A stretch of 64,000 nucleotides of DNA from Janthinobacterium sp. CG3. GTDB lineage: Bacteria; Pseudomonadota; Gammaproteobacteria; Burkholderiales; Burkholderiaceae_D. The notes under the pieces were generated by a model. It did no database searches. It was not told where the DNA came from and saw nothing but the letters and a program-made list of their open reading frames with translations. Made by a program: the position numbers and the translations under genes. Of this stretch, positions 57,564 through 64,000 are shown in pieces; positions within the stretch are counted from its first letter, which is position 1, and every line of letters starts with the position of its first letter. The stretch covers positions 3,745,451-3,809,450 of the forward strand of contig NZ_KB467824.1 in the NCBI RefSeq assembly GCF_000344615.1, written 5' to 3'.

Positions 57564-59138
57564 TCAGGAATGGTAAGCGGACTCGCCGTGGCTGGTGATG
57601 TCCAGGCCTTCGCGCTCCTCTTCTTCCGGCACGCGCAGGCCGATGACCACGTCGACCAGCTTGTAGGCGATGACCGAAACCAGCGCCGACCAGACGATCG
57701 TGGTGCCGACCGCCTGCGCCTGGATCCAGACCTGGTTGCCGATCGAATAAGCGTCGGCCGACATCTTGTTGGCGACGTAGTCGAACACGCCCTGGCCGCC
57801 CAGTTGTGGCGCGGCAAACACGCCGGTCAGCAAGGCCCCCAGGATACCGCCGACGCCATGCACGCCGAACACGTCCAGCGAGTCGTCGGCGCCGATCAGG
57901 CGTTTCAAACCATTCACACCCCACAGGCAGATCATACCAGCGAGCAAGCCCATGAACAATGCGCCCATCGGCCCGACGTAGCCGCAGGCCGGGGTGATCG
58001 CCACCAGGCCGGCGACGGCGCCGGAGGCGCCACCGAGCATCGATGGCTTGCCTTTGGAGATCCACTCGCCGAACACCCACGACACGGTGGCCGCGGCGGT
58101 GGCCAGCAAGGTGTTGATGAAGGCCAGGCCGGCGATGTCGTTCGCTTCCAGCGCCGAGCCGGCGTTGAAACCGAACCAGCCGACCCACAGCAGCGAGGCG
58201 CCGACCATGGTCATGGTCAGCGAGTGCGGCGCCATCGATTCGCGGCCGTAACCGACGCGCTTGCCGATCATGATCGCGCCGACCAGGCCGGCCACGGCGG
58301 CGTTGATATGCACCACGGTGCCGCCGGCGAAGTCGAGCGCGCCTTTTTTCCAGATCCAACCGGCCTTGGCCGTTTCGGCGGCCAGCGTGGCGGCGTCTTT
58401 GATCGCGTCGGGGCCGGTCCAGAACCAGACCATATGGGCCACCGGCAGGTAGGAGAAGGTGAACCACAACACCACGAAGGCCAGCACGGCGGCGAACTTG
58501 GCGCGCTCGGCGAAGGCGCCGACGATCAGGCCGCAGGTAATGGCGGCGAACGTGCCCTGGAACGCGACAAACACGAATTCGGGAATGACGACACCCTTGC
58601 TGAAGGTGGCGGCCGAGGCGAAGGTGCCGGCGGCCGGATCCCAGATGCCGTTCAGGAACAGGCGGCCGAAACCACCAAAGAACGAGCCGCCCTCGGTGAA
58701 CGCCAGCGAGTAGCCGTACAGGCACCACAGCACGATGATCAGGGCGAAGACCATGAACACTTGCATCAGCACCGACAGCATGTTTTTCGCGCGCACCAGG
58801 CCGCCGTAGAACAGCGCCAGGCCGGGAATGGTCATCAGGATCACCAGCAAGGTCGCCACCATCATCCAGGCGGTGTCGCCCTTGTTGGCGACGGGTGCGG
58901 CGGCCGGCGCGGCAGGGGCGGCCGGTGCCGCCGCGGCGGCTGCCGGTGCGGCTGCGGCGGCGGCAACCGGCGCGGAGGCGGGCTCCGCAGCTGGCGCGGC
59001 AGCCGGCGCGGCCACGGCGGCCGTGGCCACCGGTTCAACTTTTGCAGCGGTCTCGTCGGCGGCAAAGCTCGGGATCGCGACGCTGCAAGCAAACAGGACA
59101 GCAACCCCGGCTAGCCATTTTGTTATATTTTTATTCAT
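57564..59138 (-). CDS. amt: Ammonium transporter with Ala/Pro-rich N-terminal extension
   Basis: A 524-aa Amt/MEP/Rh channel. The signal peptide (WLAGVAVLFACSVAIPSFA) is followed by an extraordinary low-complexity run of Ala, Pro and Glu (~28-85) before the eleven-helix body. Body motifs: FYGGLVRAKNMLSVLMQVF, GGTVVHINAAVAGLVGAI (one twin His), GWFGFNAGSALEAN, and GVHGVGGILGALLTGVFA (second His). It conducts ammonium across the inner membrane and is gated by the GlnK trimer encoded just upstream. Most Amt proteins have a far shorter periplasmic N-terminus. Confidence 0.95.
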   Translation of the reverse strand: MNKNITKWLAGVAVLFACSVAIPSFAADETAAKVEPVATAAVAAPAAAPAAEPASAPVAAAAAAPAAAAAAPAAPAAPAAAPVANKGDTAWMMVATLLVILMTIPGLALFYGGLVRAKNMLSVLMQVFMVFALIIVLWCLYGYSLAFTEGGSFFGGFGRLFLNGIWDPAAGTFASAATFSKGVVIPEFVFVAFQGTFAAITCGLIVGAFAERAKFAAVLAFVVLWFTFSYLPVAHMVWFWTGPDAIKDAATLAAETAKAGWIWKKGALDFAGGTVVHINAAVAGLVGAIMIGKRVGYGRESMAPHSLTMTMVGASLLWVGWFGFNAGSALEANDIAGLAFINTLLATAAATVSWVFGEWISKGKPSMLGGASGAVAGLVAITPACGYVGPMGALFMGLLAGMICLWGVNGLKRLIGADDSLDVFGVHGVGGILGALLTGVFAAPQLGGQGVFDYVANKMSADAYSIGNQVWIQAQAVGTTIVWSALVSVIAYKLVDVVIGLRVPEEEEREGLDITSHGESAYHS

Positions 59139-59154
59139 CTATATTCCCCTTGCC

Positions 59155-60248
<1,094 letters not shown>

Positions 60249-60332
60249 AACGATTTCCTTTTGATTGAACTTTAATGGCGGTTGGGGTTTAAAATCTGGG
60301 ATGAGGCGCAAAATGCTGTCAGTAACCTCATT

Positions 60333-60349
60333 AGCAGAATGCGTGCCAG
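60333..60349 (-). promoter_or_regulatory. Sigma54 (-24/-12) promoter of torF-glnK-amt
   Basis: On the minus strand CTGGCACGCATTCTGCT. The GG and GC doublets are 12 bases apart, matching the consensus YTGGCACGRNNNTTGCW with one change in the -12 box. It lies about 85 bp upstream of the torF start. Confidence 0.75.
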
Positions 60350-60474
60350 CAGCCGCCGCTGCCCGTTATGGACATTTCAACCCTGGCGTGCCCCGTTTTC
60401 GCCAGGTCGCACAGAACCGCAAGCGTGCCGCGTTATCACATTAGCCAGACCCGCACCAATTTAACGCCGGGGGC

Positions 60475-60489
60475 GCACCGCAATGGTGC
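60475..60489. promoter_or_regulatory. NtrC-like enhancer dyad
   Basis: GCACC-N5-GGTGC, written GCACCGCAATGGTGC, fits the NtrC consensus GCAC-N5/6-GGTGC. It is about 126 bp upstream of the sigma54 element, normal for an enhancer. A half-site GCACCA lies at 60452-60457. The dyad also sits 30 bp in front of ubiK and could influence it. Confidence 0.7.
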
Positions 60490-60518
60490 GACGCGCCTGC
60501 CAGCCACAAAGGATACCC

Positions 60519-60776
60519 ATGGATATGAACAACTTCTTCACCGACTTGCAGAGCAAGATCAACCAAGCGATAGAAAACTCGCCGGCCAAAGACATCGAAA
60601 AGAACGTCAAATCGATGATGACCCAGGGGTTTTCCAAGCTCGACCTGGTGACGCGCGAGGAATTCGACATCCAGGCGCAAGTGCTGGCCAAGACCCGCGC
60701 CAAACTCGACGCGCTGGAAACGCGCGTGGCCGAACTGGAAGCGCGCCTGCCGCCGGTCCTGTCGAAAGACGCGTAA
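60519..60776 (+). CDS. ubiK: Ubiquinone biosynthesis accessory factor UbiK
   Basis: An 85-aa coiled-coil protein (YqiC family). It starts MDMNNFFTDLQSKINQ with AAAGGA upstream; ends with the heptad-like REEFDIQAQVLAKTRAKLDA and LETRVAELEARL, the membrane-fusogenic coil. UbiK assists the last hydroxylation/methylation steps of ubiquinone synthesis with UbiJ. It is divergent from torF. Confidence 0.9.
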   Translation: MDMNNFFTDLQSKINQAIENSPAKDIEKNVKSMMTQGFSKLDLVTREEFDIQAQVLAKTRAKLDALETRVAELEARLPPVLSKDA

Positions 60777-60803
60777 GCCCCGCATAGCGTTAAGTTAGCG
60801 TGT

Positions 60804-60913
60804 CGTAGGTCGGATTAGCGAAGCCTAATCCGACAATGTTGGCCGAAGCGAGACGCGCTGCTCCAGGCCAACGACGTTGTCGGGTTGCGCCCTGGCGGGC
60901 AAACCCGACCTAC
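60804..60913. repeat. REP-like repeat with terminal inverted repeats
   Basis: GTAGGTCGGATTAGCG at the left is followed by its own hairpin partner CCTAATCCGAC; the right end reads GTCGGGTTGCGCCCTGGCGGGC then CCCGACCTAC. The two outer ends are inverted repeats (GTAGGTCGG/CCGACCTAC approx.). Lies in the 282-bp ubiK-comM gap, where no gene is seen. Confidence 0.65.
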
Positions 60914-61058
60914 AAAACCCGGCTCCAGCCTAACGCGTTTGGTCACAGCCCTCCCCGCTCCAGCCGTCTATACACGCCAGGTTTGGTCGCCCTCAAAGCG
61001 CCCCCTGCAAAACCCCTTACGATCCCAGTAACGCCGATCCCCAGCCGCAAGGAAAACC

Positions 61059-62573
61059 ATGAGCCTCGCCGTGTTGAAAAGCCGCGCCCTGGCCGGTATG
61101 GACGCGCCTGAAGTGAACGTCGAAGTCCACCTGGCCAACGGCTTGCCGTCGTTTACCATCGTTGGCCTGCCCGATACCGAAGTGAAGGAATCGCGCGACC
61201 GGGTCCGCGCGGCGCTGCAAAACGGCGGCTTCGACATGCCGAACCGGCGCATCACCGTCAACCTCGCCCCGGCCGACCTGCCGAAGGAATCGGGGCGCTT
61301 CGACCTGCCGATCGCGTTGGGCATTCTGGCCGCCTCCGGCCAGATCCCGGGCGGGCGCCTGAACCAATACGAATTCGCCGGCGAACTATCGCTGTCGGGC
61401 CAACTGCGGCCCATCCGCGGCGCGCTGGCGATGACCTTCGCCATGCAGCGCAGCGCCGACGGCAAACCGCGCGCCTTCATCCTGCCGCTGGCCAACGCCG
61501 ACGAGGCGGCGCTGGTCACGGACGCCGCCATTTACCCCGCCAGCACGCTGCTACAGGTGTGCGCGCACTTCGCCGCGCGCGATCCGGCCGCCGCGCTGCA
61601 ACGCCACAGCGCCCGCCTGCCGGACACGCAGTTCGCCTACCCCGACTTCGCCGACGTGAAAGGCCAGCGCCAGGCCAAGCGCGCGCTGGAGGTGGCGGCC
61701 GCCGGCGCCCACAGCATCATCCTGATCGGCCCGCCGGGCGCCGGCAAGACCATGTTGGCGCTGCGCTTTGGCGGCTTATTGCCGCCGATGACGGACGAGG
61801 AGGCGCTCGAATCGGCCGCCGTGCAATCGCTGACGGGCGGCTTCAACGCCGGCAACTGGAAGCGCCGGCCATTCCGCGCGCCGCACCACACCGCGTCCGG
61901 CGTCGCCCTGGTCGGCGGCGGCAGCGTGCCGCGTCCGGGTGAAATTTCGCTGGCCCATTGCGGCATTCTGTTTCTCGACGAACTGCCAGAATTCGACCGG
62001 CGCGTGCTGGAGGTGTTGCGCCAGCCGCTGGAATCCGGTCGCATCACCATTTCGCGCGCGGCGCACCAGTCCGACTTTCCGGCGCGCTTCCAACTGATCG
62101 CGGCGATGAACCCCTGCCCCTGCGGCTTCCTGGGCCAGTCGGACCGCTGCCGTTGCACAACCGAATCCGTGCTGCGCTACCAGGGCCGCATTTCCGGCCC
62201 CCTGCTCGACCGCATCGACATGCAGATCGAAGTGGCGGCCATGCCGCCCGCCTCGCTGAGCGCGGCGGCCGACGGTGAAAGCTCGGCCGATGTCGCCCAG
62301 CGCGTCGCGCTGGCGTTCCAGCTGCAACTGGCGCGCCAGGGCAAAGCCAACCAGCACCTGGTGGCGCGCGAAATCGACCGGCATTGCCAGCTCGACGACG
62401 AAGGCGAACAATTGCTGCGCACGGCGATGCTGCGGCTGCGCTGGTCGGCGCGCGCCTACCACCGCGTGCTGAAGGTGGCGCGCAGCATCGCCGACCTGGC
62501 CGGCGCGCCGGCCATCGCGCCGCAGCACGTCGCCGAAGCGATCCAATATCGCCGCGCCTTGCGCGAACGCTGA
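61059..62573 (+). CDS. comM: YifB/ComM-family magnesium-chelatase-like AAA+ ATPase
   Basis: A 504-aa protein. The N-terminal S5-fold/Lon-like domain (VLKSRALAGMDAPEVNVEVH) is followed by an AAA+ module with Walker A ILIGPPGAGKTM and Walker B ILFLDELPEFDRRVLE. A Cys cluster (NPCPCGFLGQSDRCRC) and a C-terminal Mg-chelatase domain (LRLRWSARAYHRVLKVARSI) complete it. ComM is a helicase that promotes branch migration in natural transformation. AAGGA precedes the ATG. It stands alone. Confidence 0.92.
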   Translation: MSLAVLKSRALAGMDAPEVNVEVHLANGLPSFTIVGLPDTEVKESRDRVRAALQNGGFDMPNRRITVNLAPADLPKESGRFDLPIALGILAASGQIPGGRLNQYEFAGELSLSGQLRPIRGALAMTFAMQRSADGKPRAFILPLANADEAALVTDAAIYPASTLLQVCAHFAARDPAAALQRHSARLPDTQFAYPDFADVKGQRQAKRALEVAAAGAHSIILIGPPGAGKTMLALRFGGLLPPMTDEEALESAAVQSLTGGFNAGNWKRRPFRAPHHTASGVALVGGGSVPRPGEISLAHCGILFLDELPEFDRRVLEVLRQPLESGRITISRAAHQSDFPARFQLIAAMNPCPCGFLGQSDRCRCTTESVLRYQGRISGPLLDRIDMQIEVAAMPPASLSAAADGESSADVAQRVALAFQLQLARQGKANQHLVAREIDRHCQLDDEGEQLLRTAMLRLRWSARAYHRVLKVARSIADLAGAPAIAPQHVAEAIQYRRALRER

Positions 62574-62625
62574 CAGCGGCGCGTGCGCGATTGCCTCGCG
62601 CCGGCCCGGCTGCTACCATTTGCCC

Positions 62626-63171
62626 ATGCTAAAAAAAACCATCCCCACCGTGCTGGGCACCCTAGTTGCCGCCTGCGTCTTGTCAGCCTGCAGCCCTAAA
62701 TTCGACTGGCGCGACTACCGCAGCCCGGACGCGAGCTATTCCGCCCTCTTTCCCGCCAAACCGGCAAGCTTCACCCGCGAAGTGGACCTCAACGGAGTGA
62801 AAGCGAACATGACCATGACCGCCGCCGAGATCGACGGCACCACCTTTGCCATCGGCAGCGCCGACATGGCCGACGCCGCCAAGGCCAAGGCCGCGCTGGC
62901 GGCAATGAAAACGGCGATGGTCAAGAACATCGGCGGCACCGTGAAAAGCGAAAAGGCATCGTCGGCGGCCAGCAGCAGCAACGGTGCATCCAGCCAGAAA
63001 TCATCGATTGAGATTGAAGCGAATGGCATGCAAAACGGCACGCCCATGCTGCTGGTCGGGCGCTTTGCGGCCCAAGATAAGCGCGTCTATCAAATCATCG
63101 TGCTGGGCAAGGAAAAACACCTTGATCGCGACAGCGTCGAAACCTTCATGAGTTCGGTCAAACTGCACTGA
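62626..63171 (+). CDS. Small lipoprotein, unknown function
   Basis: 181 aa, started at ATG 62626 (MLKKTIPTVLGTL). Signal peptide with lipobox LSAC (~22), then FDWRDYRSPDASYSALFPAK, which resembles exported proteins with a DYRSPDA opening in other betaproteobacteria. A Ser/Ala/Lys-rich stretch lies at ~105-125. No enzymatic motif is visible. It sits 50 bp after comM and may be co-transcribed. Confidence 0.75.
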   Translation: MLKKTIPTVLGTLVAACVLSACSPKFDWRDYRSPDASYSALFPAKPASFTREVDLNGVKANMTMTAAEIDGTTFAIGSADMADAAKAKAALAAMKTAMVKNIGGTVKSEKASSAASSSNGASSQKSSIEIEANGMQNGTPMLLVGRFAAQDKRVYQIIVLGKEKHLDRDSVETFMSSVKLH

Positions 63172-63265
63172 AACGGCGGCCGCACGTTTGAAGCGCCACC
63201 GCTAAAGCTGAAACAGGCGAACGTGATATTGTTGGCAAACTAAATAACAGTTTCAGAAAGCACTT

Positions 63266-63601
63266 ATGTTGATCACTTTCAAATCCAAATCGTCGGCCGA
63301 CGTGCTGATGTTGCAAGACAACGCGCAACCCATCCTGGACCTGCTGCATAAGAGCCCGGCGCGCGGCATTATCACCGCGGCGGAAGCGGCAGGCGCAATG
63401 GCGACGCTGGAGCAAGAAGTCGTGGCAAGCCGCCAGCGCCAGGAGCCTGCGGCCGATACCGGCGCGGGGGAAAAAGAAGATGACGACAAGCTGGAAGAAG
63501 CCAAGGTACAGCGGGTGGATTTCGGCGCCCGCGCCTTTCCGCTGATGGAAATGCTGCGTTCGGCCAGCGCCAACGGCAACGATATCGTCTGGGGCGTTTG
63601 A
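63266..63601 (+). CDS. DUF1840 family protein
   Basis: A 111-aa protein with the DUF1840 opening MLITFKSKSSADVLMLQDNA and closing RAFPLMEMLRSASANGNDIV. An acidic Lys/Glu-rich insert (~65-80) separates the two. Family role unknown. It is followed by a clear terminator. Confidence 0.85.
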   Translation: MLITFKSKSSADVLMLQDNAQPILDLLHKSPARGIITAAEAAGAMATLEQEVVASRQRQEPAADTGAGEKEDDDKLEEAKVQRVDFGARAFPLMEMLRSASANGNDIVWGV

Positions 63602-63625
63602 AGTAAGCCGAATCAGTAGCGGACC

Positions 63626-63657
63626 AAGCCCTTCGTTAGCTAGAAGGGCTTTTTTTA
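63626..63657 (+). terminator. Intrinsic terminator of the DUF1840 gene
   Basis: AAGCCCTTC, loop GTTAGCTA, GAAGGGCTT, then a T run to 63656. Perfect 9-bp stem, textbook form. Confidence 0.9.
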
Positions 63658-63683
63658 CATCTGCGAAGCCAAACCAAAAGCAA

Positions 63684-63720
63684 GGGCCGGGGTCTGACCC
63701 CAGGTTTGCTTCTGGTTTAA
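63684..63720. repeat. GGGGTCTGACCCC-type intergenic element
   Basis: CCGGGGTCTGACCCCAGG, then TTTGCTTCTGG. The core and the TTTGCTT suffix are shared with 44090-44108. Confidence 0.4.
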
Positions 63721-63741
63721 CGCCGACAAAAACGCGGACGG

Positions 63742-63801
63742 AAAAAAACCCCACCGGCGCCCAGCGCGATCTTGAGCGCGCTGGGGCTGGTGGGGTTTTT
63801 T
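63742..63801. terminator. Bidirectional rRNA-operon terminator
   Basis: CCCCACC and CCCAGCGCG pair with CGCGCTGGG and GGTGGGG around a CTTGAG-type loop. A-run at 63742-63748 and T-run at 63796-63801 give U-tracts in both directions. It closes the rRNA operon on the minus strand. Confidence 0.88.
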
Positions 63802-63811
63802 AATATAACAA

Positions 63812-63926
63812 GCCTGACGATAACCTACTTTCACACTGGTTGCAGCACTATCATCGGCGCAAAATTGTTTCACGGTCCTGTTCGGGATGGGAAGGGGTGG
63901 TACCAATTTGCTATGGTCATCAGGCA
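63812..63926 (-). rRNA. rrf: 5S ribosomal RNA
   Basis: The minus strand begins TGCCTGATGACCATAGCAAA and ends ACGATAACC...TCAGGCT-like, with the conserved CCATCCCGAACAGGA loop and GAAAC in the middle. 5' and 3' ends pair (TGCCTGA/TCAGGC). About 115 nt, as expected for a betaproteobacterium. The 23S gene would lie beyond the right edge of the window. Confidence 0.95.
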
Positions 63927-64000
63927 TAACTTGTAAAACCATCTGCCCCGGGAATTGCACCCTTTGGCGGCAGACGGCTCAATCTGGAAGAAGTAAAGCA
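63927..64000 (-). other. 23S-5S spacer (partial)
   Basis: 74 bp upstream of 5S on its strand. It contains no tRNA and no 23S sequence that I can recognise, so it is read as the transcribed spacer of the rRNA operon. Confidence 0.6.

Noticed and set aside
58880..59060. Frameshift in amt causing the Ala/Pro stretch
   Set aside because: Signal peptide and channel body lie in the same frame on both sides, so the stretch is a genuine in-frame extension.

Overview
The window looks like a piece of a high-GC betaproteobacterial chromosome, most likely from the Oxalobacteraceae (Massilia/Duganella/Janthinobacterium group). The basis is conserved-family content (DUF3567, DUF1840, UbiK, the proteobacterial GshA type, the PTS EIIA-HPr-EI cluster beside gshB, the mreBCD-mrdA-rodA-rlpA order) and the 5S rRNA sequence at the right end. 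No organism is named in the sequence, so this is inference.

Region 1 (1-8.7 kb) is the accessory part. A LysR regulator is followed by a VgrG spike gene broken by a cluster of frameshifts. Next come an effector with a PD-(D/E)xK nuclease-like C-terminus and its DUF1910/DUF1911-type immunity gene, so this is a type VI secretion toxin/immunity cassette of the PoNe/PoNi kind. The cassette ends in a chimeric scar: 118 bp copied from the effector gene joined to 668 bp copied from the LysR gene. The LysR sequence therefore flanks the cassette as a direct repeat. A tautomerase, an unrecognised remnant and a large zinc-metalloprotease lipoprotein follow.

Region 2 (11-24.2 kb) holds metH (B12-dependent methionine synthase), an SPW-repeat membrane protein, an HDOD/degenerate-EAL protein, a class II amidotransferase and a DUF3567 protein. 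It also holds the minus-strand group rsmB - DUF4390 - NtrY-like kinase - NtrX-like regulator without an AAA+ domain - small P-loop-less CobW-like protein.

Region 3 (24.5-41.6 kb) has a plus-strand group argS - SPOR - dsbA - SDR - birA - coaX - SPOR. It faces the minus-strand cell-shape operon mreB-mreC-mreD-mrdA-rodA-rlpA. gatCAB diverges from mreB.

Region 4 (41.7-57.4 kb) has a PEP-CTERM-like secreted protein, a Gfo/Idh/MocA oxidoreductase, a YitT membrane protein, an alpha/beta hydrolase, pyrE and xthA. Then come two minus-strand blocks: metX-metW-ampG-M48 protease-RluA (stop/start overlaps through the M48 gene), and gshA-gshB-EIIA-HPr-EI.

Region 5 (57.5-64 kb) has a nitrogen-response unit, torF-glnK-amt. 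It is preceded by a good sigma54 -24/-12 element and an NtrC-like dyad about 125 bp upstream, just in front of ubiK. comM, a lipoprotein and a DUF1840 gene follow. The window closes with the 3' end of an rRNA operon: 5S on the minus strand plus a bidirectional terminator. Palindromic interspersed repeats of at least two families sit between genes throughout.
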